A DNA stretch of 30,427 nucleotides from an uncultured Oscillospiraceae bacterium (GCA_934635515.1 CAKTZK010000009.1:1-30427), one strand, 5' to 3'. Positions 6,594 through 13,648 are shown, numbered from the stretch's first letter. Notes: generated by a model not told the origin, from the letters alone. Program-made: numbers and translations.

Positions 6594-7604
6594 ATGAAAT
6601 ATTGCAAGCGTTTTTTGTGTGTATTGCTGGCCTGCGCGATGCTGCTGCTCTGCGGCTGCGGCGCCCAGAAAAACAACGGCGGCAGCTCTGACGACCTGAA
6701 GGAGCTGGATGTGGTGCTGGACTGGTATCCCAACGCCCTGCACGCCTTTTTGTATGTGGCCATTGAGAAGGGCTACTATGCCGAGGAGGGGCTGAAGGTC
6801 AACATTCGCTTCCCCTCCAACGCCAATGACGCCATCTCCCTTGTGGCCGCCGGGCAGGCGGACATCGGCCTGTACTACCAGCAGGATGTTATCCAGGCCC
6901 GGGCCGAGCAGAATGTGCCGGTGAAGTCCATCGGCGCCGTGGTGCAGGGTCCGCTGAATATCGTGCTGTCCCTGAAGGATAAGAACATCACCAGCGCCCA
7001 GGATCTGGTGGGCAAGACCATCGGCTATGCCGGAACGGAACTGTCGGAGGCGCTGATCCGCAGCATCATGCAGTATGTGGGCGCGGATTACAGCGATGTG
7101 ACCATGGTGGACGTGGGCTTTGACCTGATGAGCTCCATGACCACCGGCAATGTGGACGCCACCATCGGCTGCCTGGTAAACCATGAGGTGCCCCAGATGG
7201 AGGAAGAGGGCTTTGAGGTGAACTGGTTTGCCCTGGACTCCTACGGCGTGCCCACGTATTATGAGGGCGTATTCCTGGCCAATGACGATGCCATTGCCAA
7301 CGACAGCGAGACCCTCAGCGCCTTCCTGCGGGCATCCGCCAAGGGCTTTGCCGACATGAAGGCCGACCCGGAGGCGGCGCTGAAGACCCTGCTGGCCAAT
7401 CAGAACGAGGAGAACTTCCCCCTGTCTGAGACGGTGGAGCGCAAGAGCATGGGCGTGCTGCTGCCTATGATGGAGACCGACAGTGCCGCCTTCCTGTCCC
7501 AGTCCGATGCCTGCTGGCAGGAGAATATCGACTGGATGCTGCAGCAGGGGCTGATCGCCAAGGCTCCCGCCCTGGACGATGTGCGGGTCAATCTGAAGTA
7601 CTGA
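6594..7604 (+). CDS. thiY: ThiY-like substrate-binding lipoprotein (NMT1/THI5 family)
   Basis: This extracytoplasmic binding protein of 336 residues feeds the ThiXZ importer. It begins with a lipoprotein signal peptide: basic MKYCKR, a hydrophobic core and a lipobox ending at Cys22 (LCGC), so it is probably lipid-anchored. The mature part opens with the NMT1/THI5 signature LDVVLDWYPNALHAFLYVA (about 38-56), characteristic of proteins that bind HMP-like pyrimidines. AGAGG precedes the ATG. It is the last gene of the operon and is followed by a strong terminator. Substrate choice (HMP versus formyl-aminopyrimidine) cannot be read from sequence; the tenA neighbour favours the latter. Confidence 0.92.
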   Translation: MKYCKRFLCVLLACAMLLLCGCGAQKNNGGSSDDLKELDVVLDWYPNALHAFLYVAIEKGYYAEEGLKVNIRFPSNANDAISLVAAGQADIGLYYQQDVIQARAEQNVPVKSIGAVVQGPLNIVLSLKDKNITSAQDLVGKTIGYAGTELSEALIRSIMQYVGADYSDVTMVDVGFDLMSSMTTGNVDATIGCLVNHEVPQMEEEGFEVNWFALDSYGVPTYYEGVFLANDDAIANDSETLSAFLRASAKGFADMKADPEAALKTLLANQNEENFPLSETVERKSMGVLLPMMETDSAAFLSQSDACWQENIDWMLQQGLIAKAPALDDVRVNLKY

Positions 7605-7627
7605 GCATAAAAATCCGTCCGGTATAT

Positions 7628-7669
7628 AAAAAGAGTTCGTGAAATCTCCGATTTCACGAACTCTTTTTT
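7628..7669 (+). terminator. Terminator of the thi operon, probably bidirectional
   Basis: AAGAGTTCGTGAAAT pairs perfectly with ATTTCACGAACTCTT around a CTCCG loop, with T after and A before. It closes the thi operon and can also end the reverse-strand Hpt transcript. Confidence 0.95.
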
Positions 7670-7706
7670 GATGTGTTGTGTTGATGTCCCGAACTCGCGG
7701 GGGCGC

Positions 7707-8054
7707 TCAGGAGAGCTGAGCGATCCGGGAGGTCAGGTCCTTATACTGGGCCGAGAGCCGGGCAAACAGCGCTTCGCTGCCGTCCATCGTGCCGCTGCGG
7801 AGCAGCTCTGTCAGCTGCGAGGCGGTTTCATACAGGCCGGTGAAGCCGAAATTGGCGCAGATGCCCTTGAGGGTGTGGGCGGCACGAAAGGCCGTTTCCA
7901 CGTCCTTTTTCTCCAGGGAATCCTGCAGCAAGGGAAAGCTGGGGTCGGAGGGGAACTTGCGGACAAATCGGAGGAGAATATCCTCGTTCATCAGGCGGCG
8001 GACGGCGTCATCGTAATCGGCACCCACAGCGGTGTAAACGTCTTTTAAAGTCAT
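7707..8054 (-). CDS. Histidine phosphotransfer (Hpt) domain protein
   Basis: This 115-residue single-domain Hpt protein has the phosphoacceptor motif AHTLKGICANFGF with His60, followed by the amphipathic helix LYETASQLTELLR, all standard for the four-helix Hpt fold. It relays phosphate between receiver domains and hybrid kinases. It starts at an ATGA overlap with the stop of the GGDEF-REC-HD-GYP gene upstream, and GAAAGGAC lies about 8 bases before its ATG, so the two are co-translated. The natural partner is the receiver domain of that neighbour. No histidine kinase is in the window, so the phosphate source lies elsewhere or the Hpt drains the receiver. Family certain, partner inferred. Confidence 0.9.
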   Translation of the reverse strand: MTLKDVYTAVGADYDDAVRRLMNEDILLRFVRKFPSDPSFPLLQDSLEKKDVETAFRAAHTLKGICANFGFTGLYETASQLTELLRSGTMDGSEALFARLSAQYKDLTSRIAQLS

Positions 8055-10471
8055 GTTAGTGTCCTTTCTGCATTACGCGGCCTAAAAAGGGGAAAGTCAT
8101 ACTGGAACCACCCGGATGAGTGGTTAATTTTTCGGGGGGGGGGGGAGCCTTCATCCAGCTTGCCTTGACTGCAGAGCTGGCGAAGGCAGTCAAGAAGAAT
8201 GGGGTTAAAGGTGCCACATTCGCCGTTGAAGATCATTTCCAGGGCCTTTTCGCTGGAGAAGGCCGGCTTATATACCCGGGGACTGACCAGGGCGTCGTAA
8301 ACGTCGGCCACGGACACCACCTGGGCCCAGATGGGGATCTCCTCGCCCTTGAGCCCGTCGGGATAGCCCTTGCCATCGTAGCGCTCATGGTGCCAGCGGC
8401 AGATCTGCGCCGACAGCTGCAGCAGCGGCTCGTCCTGATAGATGTCCATATTTTTGATAAGCTCGTCGCCAATGAGCGTGTGGGTCTTCATGATCTCGAA
8501 TTCCTCCGGGGTCAGCTTGCCCGGCTTATGGAGGATACACTGGTCGATGCCGATCTTGCCCACATCGTGGAAGGCCGCTGCGGAGACGATCCGGCTGCAC
8601 TCCTCGTCGGTGAGGGGGTAGCGGTCGGTCTTTTCCCGCAGAGCCTGCAGCAGCAGGGCGGTAATCTTGCTGATATTGGCAAAGTGGTGGTTGCTCTCGC
8701 CGCTGCGGTAGCCGACGATATTGCTGAGGAAGTCCACCATAAGCTGCTGCTGGCGGGCCTTTTCCTGGATCTGCTGGCTGACCATGGCCGTGAGCCGGCG
8801 CTGCTTGGCGGTGAGGGTGATGAGGTTATATATTCTGCGGATGATGATCCGGGCGTCAAAGGGGCGGCTGATATAGTCCGAAGCGCCCATATCATAGGCC
8901 TGGCGGATGCTGGCACCGGAGTCGGAGGAGGAGATCATCACCACGGGGATATCATCCAGGTATCCCAGCCGGGACATCTCCGCCAACACCTCGAAGCCGT
9001 CCATCTCCGGCATGAAGATATCCAGCAGCACGATGGAGATACTGCTGCTGAACTCCTGCAGCTGGGCGAGACATTCCCGGCCGTTGGAGGCCTCCAGGAT
9101 ATCAAAGTCATCCTGCAGCATCTCCTGCAGCAGGGCGCGATTCATCTCCGAGTCGTCGGCGATGAGGATCTGCTGGTGGGGCTGCTTTTTGGTGAGCTGG
9201 ATGCCCGGGAGGGACTGGCTGGCCTGGGCCATCCGGTCTGTTATCACGGTGTTTTTCTGAGACTTGGCCAGATACATCAGACCGTCGGCCCGCACAAGGG
9301 CTTCCTCCGCCGTGAGGCCCGCCGCCCTGGTGCCGCCGATGCTCACCGACAGCCGCAGATCCGGATAGTCGGGGATCCGCTGGCCTGTGACCTGCTGCTG
9401 GATATTGTGGAGCAGCTGCTCAAATTCGTCCTCGGGGCAGGGGGCCAGCAGCAGGAGAAATTCATCCCCGCCGAAGCGGATAAGCTTGTCCTCCGGGCGG
9501 ATGGCGTGATTGATGGCGGACACCGCGTAGATCAGCGCCAGGTCGCCGGCCTTGTGGCCGTAGAAGTCGTTGCAGGTCTTCAGATCGTCAAGGTCGATCA
9601 TGCATAGGTAGCCGTCCAGCACCGCAGAGCGCAGATTCTTCTCGTAGTAATTGCGGTTATATACGCCGGTCAGCGCGTCGATGGAGTTTTCGCGGCGGAT
9701 GCGGATGATCTGCTGCTCATAGCGGCTTACGATACTGCTGATGTCCAGCCGGGCGATGGACAGGCGCTGGTGGGAGTCGTCATAATAGGAGAAGATGATC
9801 CGCTTATAGGAGAAGCTGTTGCTGTGATTCCGGACGGTGAGGAAAACCGTGTAGGACTCCGCCGTCTCCAGCTTTTTAAGGACGTTCTCGATCTGCAGCT
9901 CCTGCCGCAGCCGCTCCTTGTCCTCGTTGACGGAGTAGCGGCGGATATAGGCCTCGATGGACTGGCTATAGCTGCGCGCATCGCCTCGGGGAATGGTGGG
10001 GTCGTTGCTGTGGATGACGATATAGTCCAGGTCCGCCAGGTCCAGGCTCAGGATGCAGTCAAAGGTCGTGTGCAGAGTCTTATACATGGAGCGCTGGGTC
10101 ATTTCACCGAACATGTCCTTGCCGGTGATGAGCCAGCAGTTGGTGTCCATCTTCTCCACCTGGATGTTATACCATTTCAGCTCGGAGTCCCTGTGATAGA
10201 ACCAGAGCTGAAACTCCTTGCGCTCTATATTTTTTTGGACCAGCTGCTGCAGGTATTCGGAGTTGATATGCTCCTCCAGCTCCGAATGGGTGATCTTGAA
10301 GGAGTAGTCCCGGGAGAGGGTATCCGACAGCTCCTTGGGGGAGTACCAGTTGTTGGTGATCTTCGGCGTCAGCTTGTTGTGGTGAACATAGATGCGGTCA
10401 AAGTCGCTGTTGTATTCCCAGATCAAGTCGCACCAATGCTTCAAGGATTTGATGAGCAGTGTTTTTTCCAT
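8051..10471 (-). CDS. Hybrid c-di-GMP protein: N-terminal sensor, GGDEF, receiver, HD-GYP
   Basis: This 806-residue soluble protein has no clear membrane helix. Residues 1-260 look like one or two PAS-type sensor domains (weak). A GGDEF domain (about 262-410) has an intact GGDEF at 334-338 and an RxxD inhibitory site at 325-328, so it should make c-di-GMP. A receiver (about 434-552) has Asp439/440 and phosphoacceptor Asp484, but the usual lysine before PF is Arg536. An HD-GYP domain (about 585-775) has HD at 635-636 and GYP at 702-704, predicted to hydrolyse c-di-GMP. Synthesis and degradation are thus joined through a phosphorylatable switch. AGGAGG precedes the ATG. Near the 3' end a 12-base C run on the coding strand encodes Pro-Pro-Pro; a one-base change there alters the last 30 residues. 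It is divergent from the c-di-GMP riboswitch operon. Confidence 0.92.
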   Translation of the reverse strand: MEKTLLIKSLKHWCDLIWEYNSDFDRIYVHHNKLTPKITNNWYSPKELSDTLSRDYSFKITHSELEEHINSEYLQQLVQKNIERKEFQLWFYHRDSELKWYNIQVEKMDTNCWLITGKDMFGEMTQRSMYKTLHTTFDCILSLDLADLDYIVIHSNDPTIPRGDARSYSQSIEAYIRRYSVNEDKERLRQELQIENVLKKLETAESYTVFLTVRNHSNSFSYKRIIFSYYDDSHQRLSIARLDISSIVSRYEQQIIRIRRENSIDALTGVYNRNYYEKNLRSAVLDGYLCMIDLDDLKTCNDFYGHKAGDLALIYAVSAINHAIRPEDKLIRFGGDEFLLLLAPCPEDEFEQLLHNIQQQVTGQRIPDYPDLRLSVSIGGTRAAGLTAEEALVRADGLMYLAKSQKNTVITDRMAQASQSLPGIQLTKKQPHQQILIADDSEMNRALLQEMLQDDFDILEASNGRECLAQLQEFSSSISIVLLDIFMPEMDGFEVLAEMSRLGYLDDIPVVMISSSDSGASIRQAYDMGASDYISRPFDARIIIRRIYNLITLTAKQRRLTAMVSQQIQEKARQQQLMVDFLSNIVGYRSGESNHHFANISKITALLLQALREKTDRYPLTDEECSRIVSAAAFHDVGKIGIDQCILHKPGKLTPEEFEIMKTHTLIGDELIKNMDIYQDEPLLQLSAQICRWHHERYDGKGYPDGLKGEEIPIWAQVVSVADVYDALVSPRVYKPAFSSEKALEMIFNGECGTFNPILLDCLRQLCSQGKLDEGSPPPRKINHSSGWFQYDFPLFRPRNAERTLT
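8134..8145 (-). repeat. Homopolymer run of 12 G (C on the coding strand), possible slippage site
   Basis: Twelve consecutive G lie inside the C-terminal codons of the hybrid GGDEF/HD-GYP gene. With 12 bases the frame continues to a TGA overlapping the Hpt start. With 11 it ends at a TAA about 20 bases before the Hpt gene, and with 10 or 13 it stops within a few codons. The run could be a phase-variation or coupling switch, or a sequencing artefact. Confidence 0.6.
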
Positions 10472-10610
10472 GCTCCGCAGCCTCCTAAATGCATCCGATA
10501 TACAAAGATGACAGACCGCACTCCGGGGCGGAGTTTGCGCTGTGCAGGCCCCGAATGACAGTCAAATCATCCACAAAATACAGGAAAATTTCGCTATAAG
10601 TTGGCAGTTA

Positions 10611-10639
10611 ATACTATCATAGAAAGGGAAAAATGTCAA
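10611..10639 (-). promoter_or_regulatory. SigA-type promoter of the GGDEF-REC-HD-GYP/Hpt operon
   Basis: On the reverse strand a perfect TTGACA (10634-10639) and TAGTAT (10611-10616) are 17 bases apart. Transcription would start near 10604 and give a leader of about 130 bases. That leader can form a CGGGGC/GCCCCG hairpin before the AGGAGG site; no known riboswitch was recognised in it. Confidence 0.7.
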
Positions 10640-10761
10640 GCGCCGGGCCGTTTTCAGGCCCGAAAGGAGAGGGGACCGGCGGCCCGGTGCCTGCGGGAAA
10701 TTTTCAGGGCAAAATACCCGGGAAAAAAGCGGAGAAATTTGCAAAAAAAGGCAGAAAATGC

Positions 10762-10788
10762 TTGACAATAAGGCGACGTTATGATAAT
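10762..10788 (+). promoter_or_regulatory. Promoter of the c-di-GMP riboswitch operon
   Basis: A perfect TTGACA (10762-10767) is followed by GATAAT (10783-10788) with a 15-base spacer, somewhat short; shifting the -10 by a base gives 16. Initiation near 10795 would place the riboswitch at the 5' end of the transcript. Confidence 0.65.
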
Positions 10789-10805
10789 GTGAAGAAAAGA
10801 AAATA

Positions 10806-10880
10806 GTGTTGGCAAAACTGCCGTGAGGCAGTGACGCAAAGCCAAGGGACTTACTTTTTGGTTGGTAAGTTAGCCCGGTT
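10806..10880 (+). promoter_or_regulatory. c-di-GMP-I (GEMM) riboswitch
   Basis: The aptamer shows TTGGC (10809-10813) pairing with GCCAA (10841-10845), and between them the hairpin CTGCC-GTGA-GGCAG with a GNRA tetraloop and the hallmark TGACGCAAAGCC. A second stem, ACTTAC/GTAAGT (10850-10869), follows, ending TAGCCCGGTTGC. These are the conserved parts of the class I c-di-GMP aptamer. Its 3' edge overlaps the first arm of a terminator, so c-di-GMP should control read-through into the EAL/TasA operon. Whether the ligand turns the operon on or off cannot be decided by eye. Confidence 0.92.
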
Positions 10881-10910
10881 GCAATTTAATCGATTGCAGC
10901 CGGTTTTTTT
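10875..10910 (+). terminator. Expression-platform terminator of the c-di-GMP riboswitch
   Basis: CCGG-T-TGCAAT pairs with ATTGCA-G-CCGG around a short loop, followed by seven T (10904-10910). It lies 29 bases before the first start codon and shares bases with the aptamer's 3' strand. Confidence 0.92.
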
Positions 10911-10939
10911 GCGCTTATAGGCAGTGAGGAGGTGGGCGT

Positions 10940-11746
10940 ATGGACAAATTGGATATCTTTGTCACCCGCACCATCGACAGCGGCGTAAAGCCCATCGAGC
11001 TTGGCTGCACGCCTATATACGACTGCCTTTTTTCCGGCAATGTGGGCCTGTATGGCGCCGTGAAGGTCAATAGCGTGCTCTACGGCTCTCTGGATGCCGG
11101 CGACTATATGCCCGCCCTGGAGGAGGACCGGGAGAGCGCCGCCGCCTTCACCGCCCGGAACTTGCGCGTGGTGCTTGCGGGTCTGGCCCGCCTGCCCTCC
11201 CAGGTCCACGACCTGTCCCTGGTCACGCTGCCGTGCCCGGTGTCCCTGGTAAAAAAGGGCGCCCTGGCCCCGGAGCTTACCCGCCTTCTGCGGGCGGCGG
11301 AGCCCCGCTGCGCCGAGCAGGTCTGCCTTGTGTTCGACCGGGCGTTGCTGGCCCTGCATAGAAAGACCCTGCAGGACCTGCTGCTGCATGTCCGTTCCCT
11401 GGGGTGTAAGGTGGCCGTCAGCGGCTACGGGAGCGAGGATTTCCCCATGTCCGTGCTGCCCTATGCCGCGCCGGACCTGCTGATCATGGAAAAGGCCAAG
11501 GGCCAGCGGAGCTTTCCCAAGGGCATGGCCGCTTATGTGCGCTTTGCCGGGGGATTGCGGATCCGGGTGCTGGCCCGGGGCGTGGAGAGCGGGCAGGAGC
11601 TCAAGCAGCTCAATGACGCTGAGTGCGCCTATTATACGCCGCTGCCGGGCCTGCGCCTCAGCGGCCAGTCTATGTATTACGAGAAAGAGTGGAAAGAAGT
11701 TTTATCGGAAAGGGGCGTGACTTCGCTTGCCGATCCTAAAAAATAA
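10940..11746 (+). CDS. Degenerate EAL-domain protein, probable c-di-GMP effector
   Basis: This 268-residue protein has the length and layout of a lone EAL domain. LGCTPIYDCLFSGNVGLYGA (about 21-40) matches the YQPIYD..TG..GAEAL strand, LCLVFDRALL-like residues near 129-137 match the IE.TES strand, and SGYGSED (161-167) stands where DDFGTG should be. RGVES (213-217) replaces AEGVE. The EAL triad, the metal-binding aspartate pair and the catalytic glutamates are therefore all missing, so phosphodiesterase activity is unlikely. Known degenerate EAL proteins act as c-di-GMP receptors or protein adaptors. It is the first gene after the c-di-GMP riboswitch, with GTGAGGAGGTG just before the ATG, and overlaps the next gene by 20 bases. 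A receptor role is inference. Confidence 0.72.
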   Translation: MDKLDIFVTRTIDSGVKPIELGCTPIYDCLFSGNVGLYGAVKVNSVLYGSLDAGDYMPALEEDRESAAAFTARNLRVVLAGLARLPSQVHDLSLVTLPCPVSLVKKGALAPELTRLLRAAEPRCAEQVCLVFDRALLALHRKTLQDLLLHVRSLGCKVAVSGYGSEDFPMSVLPYAAPDLLIMEKAKGQRSFPKGMAAYVRFAGGLRIRVLARGVESGQELKQLNDAECAYYTPLPGLRLSGQSMYYEKEWKEVLSERGVTSLADPKK

Positions 11747-12503
11747 ACAGCCCGGCTCGGTGCTGACCCGGTCGGCGGAGGAAGTGAAGCGGTATCGGCT
11801 TTATAAAAAGATCATTCCGCCGATCCTGGGCCTGATCACCCTGGTGCTGATCATTGTGTATATCATCGCCATCCTGTTCACCAAGTACGGCAGCTTCACG
11901 GTGAAGATCAATAACCTCACCGACCGCAAGTATTACCTGACCCTCTGCGAGACGGACAAGTTCTTAAACCCCGTGTCGTATCTGAACTCCAAGGCGGTGA
12001 AGGACGTCACCAATATCGACGGCAACAGCCTCCCGGCCAACCTCAACGACGTGGACGGCGAGCACAACGGCGAGAACTACGTGGCCTACACCTTCTACGC
12101 CAAGAACGTGGGCCAGAGCACCATCACCTACGACTATGACCTGGTCATCTCCCGCAAGACCATCGGCGTGGACGCGGCCATCCGCGTGCGGATGTACTAC
12201 ACGCCCTTTTATTACGACAGCGTCACCAACCAGTACGACATCAACGGCGACTATACCGACTATGCCAAGCCCCGCACCGGCGGAAACGGCCAGCCGGAGG
12301 TGGACCCGGATAACCGGGTCATGACCAATTTTGCCGCCAGCGGCTCCGTGGCCCAGGGCCGGGTGGCCGGGTTTAAGCCCGGCGACATCTCCAAGATCAC
12401 CGTGGTGATTTGGATCGAGGGCAACGACCCTGACTGCACCGACGACATCCTGGGCGGCGAGTTCAAGGTGGACATGGTGATGAACGTGGTCGATGAAAAG
12501 TAA
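11727..12503 (+). CDS. Membrane-anchored TasA/camelysin-like surface protein
   Basis: This 258-residue protein has a basic cytoplasmic start, one membrane helix (about residues 30-53) and then a long extracytoplasmic part rich in beta-forming and aromatic residues. The ending WIEGNDPDCTDDILGGEFKVDM resembles the C-terminal strand of SipW-dependent TasA/camelysin-like proteins. Unlike those, it has no TYAWF-type cleavage motif after the helix, so it probably stays tethered and could anchor or nucleate fibres. The predicted start is a TTG at 11727 with GGAAAGGGG upstream, overlapping the EAL gene by 20 bases; a GTG at 11760 is the alternative. It is followed by a 379-base repeat-rich gap. Family link is moderate, anchor role inferred. 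Confidence 0.6.
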   Translation: MPILKNKQPGSVLTRSAEEVKRYRLYKKIIPPILGLITLVLIIVYIIAILFTKYGSFTVKINNLTDRKYYLTLCETDKFLNPVSYLNSKAVKDVTNIDGNSLPANLNDVDGEHNGENYVAYTFYAKNVGQSTITYDYDLVISRKTIGVDAAIRVRMYYTPFYYDSVTNQYDINGDYTDYAKPRTGGNGQPEVDPDNRVMTNFAASGSVAQGRVAGFKPGDISKITVVIWIEGNDPDCTDDILGGEFKVDMVMNVVDEK

Positions 12504-12515
12504 GGACTGCTCAGT

Positions 12516-12582
12516 GGGGTCCTTCGCCAATATCGGCCAATGCGTTTCCATTCCCGCGCAGAAGCGTGCGGCGAAGGACCCC
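12516..12582. repeat. Long inverted repeat with perfect 12-base arms
   Basis: GGGGTCCTTCGC (12516-12527) and GCGAAGGACCCC (12571-12582) are perfect inverted arms around a 43-base centre. It begins 13 bases after the anchor-protein stop codon and has no T run. It could be a processing hairpin in the operon mRNA or the ends of a small repeat element. Confidence 0.65.
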
Positions 12583-12654
12583 CGCTGCGGCAGAGGAGGC
12601 CCCCGTGTTTATAGATTTTTGCGCGCATACCTGAAAAGCCTTGTGCGGAGAGAA

Positions 12655-12696
12655 ACGGATTGCCACACCAGTGTGCGCACTGGCTCGCAATGACAT
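12655..12696 (+). repeat. Dispersed hairpin repeat, variant ATTGC/GCAAT, copy 1
   Basis: ACGGATTGCCAC, an inner palindrome CCAGTGTGCGCACTGG, then CTCGCAATGACAT. The outer ATTGC pairs with GCAAT. A near-identical copy is at 30074-30116 and a covarying relative at 12758-12802. Confidence 0.8.
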
Positions 12697-12757
12697 ATCT
12701 GTTGACTGTGTGTTTCTGCCGCACGCGGAGAGTCCTCCGCCCAGCAGGGTGAAACCC

Positions 12758-12802
12758 TGTCATTCCGAGACAGTGACCGATGTCACTGTCGTGGGAATCC
12801 GT
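12758..12802 (-). repeat. Dispersed hairpin repeat, variant ATTCC/GGAAT, inverted copy
   Basis: Read on the reverse strand: ACGGATTCCCACGACAGTGA, a short centre, then TCACTGTCTCGGAATGACA. It has the same frame as the copies at 12655 and 30074, but both outer arms are changed together (ATTCC with GGAAT) and the inner palindrome is replaced. The remainder of the 12504-12882 gap contains no gene I can support. Confidence 0.7.
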
Positions 12803-12882
12803 ACCACTCGTTCCTGCCCGCTCGGACGCGTCATCCGGCGGTTTGGATAAGAAAAAATTTAAAGAAAAGCGAGGAAAAACAA

Positions 12883-13635
12883 ATGAAGAAGTTCAGAAAA
12901 CTGATTCCGGCACTTTGCATGCTGCTGGTTTCAGCACTGTTTGTGGGAACCTCTACCTACGCATGGTTTTCCATGAACAAGACTGTTACCGCCAACAACA
13001 TGCAGATTACGGCAAAGTCTGACAACATGTACCTGCTGATTAGCAAGGAAAAGACCACTGCTGAAGGAATTCAGAAAGATGCATTGACTCAGGTTGATTT
13101 GGCAGCTAATGTTGCGCTGTATCCTGCAGCCCTTAAGACCGCCACGACCAATCCGTTTACTGATGCCGATGATAACTGGTGGTATGCTCAGGCTGCTGCA
13201 AAGGGCGCTGCTGCAAAAAAGGATGGTACTGAGGTTACATTCGGCGAAGCAAAATCCACGAAGACAGGCGTGCTCGCTGAGGACACAACGACATTTGGTG
13301 AGCGCGTGCTGAAGAAGACGGTGTATCTGACTCTGTCTGAGGGTTCTGCTCCGTCTACTGCTCTGAATGTCAAGATTGATGATTTCAATGATAGCATTGG
13401 TGCTAAAAACGCAACGAAGATTGTTGTTGCGACTGCCGATAAGGCTCTGTACTTTGACCAGGCTACTGCAGGGACTGCTCAGGAACTTGCCGCTGCAGGC
13501 GCACTGACAGCTGATAAAGTTCTTACTGTAAATATCTATGTTTATTTCGATGGCGAAAATGCCGATGTTTATACTGATAACATCGATGCGCTGAAGAACG
13601 CAACCGCAAGTGTGAACTTCACTCTGGCTGACTAA
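12883..13635 (+). CDS. TasA/camelysin-like secreted fibre subunit with SipW-type signal peptide
   Basis: This 250-residue exported protein starts with a basic stretch (MKKFRK), a hydrophobic core to about residue 24 and the motif TSTYAWFSMN (23-32), the hallmark of signal peptides cut by SipW-type peptidases. The mature part is Ala/Thr/Lys/Asp-rich without cysteines, and ends in a beta-strand-like ASVNFTLAD; it resembles fibre-forming TasA or CalY. GAGG lies about 9 bases before the ATG. Base composition is visibly different from its neighbours: 42-50% GC in sampled stretches against about 63%, with many T- and A-ending codons. It sits alone between repeat-filled gaps, with a strong hairpin after its stop. 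It is the likely main substrate of the two signal peptidases in the operon. Confidence 0.75.
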   Translation: MKKFRKLIPALCMLLVSALFVGTSTYAWFSMNKTVTANNMQITAKSDNMYLLISKEKTTAEGIQKDALTQVDLAANVALYPAALKTATTNPFTDADDNWWYAQAAAKGAAAKKDGTEVTFGEAKSTKTGVLAEDTTTFGERVLKKTVYLTLSEGSAPSTALNVKIDDFNDSIGAKNATKIVVATADKALYFDQATAGTAQELAAAGALTADKVLTVNIYVYFDGENADVYTDNIDALKNATASVNFTLAD

Positions 13636-13648
13636 TAATTCACTCTTT

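Noticed and set aside
10472..10604. Riboswitch in the 130-base leader of the GGDEF-REC-HD-GYP gene
   Set aside because: Only one GC hairpin was found and no landmarks of a known class; length alone is not enough evidence.
12504..12882. Possible CRISPR array
   Set aside because: The repeats are few, are in inverted orientation, carry different palindromes and have no regular spacers; no cas gene is present.
12700..12882. Separate promoter for the TasA-like subunit gene
   Set aside because: A TTGACT near 12701 has no acceptable -10 at 16-18 bases and lies within repeat sequence, so it was not annotated; a weak internal promoter remains possible.
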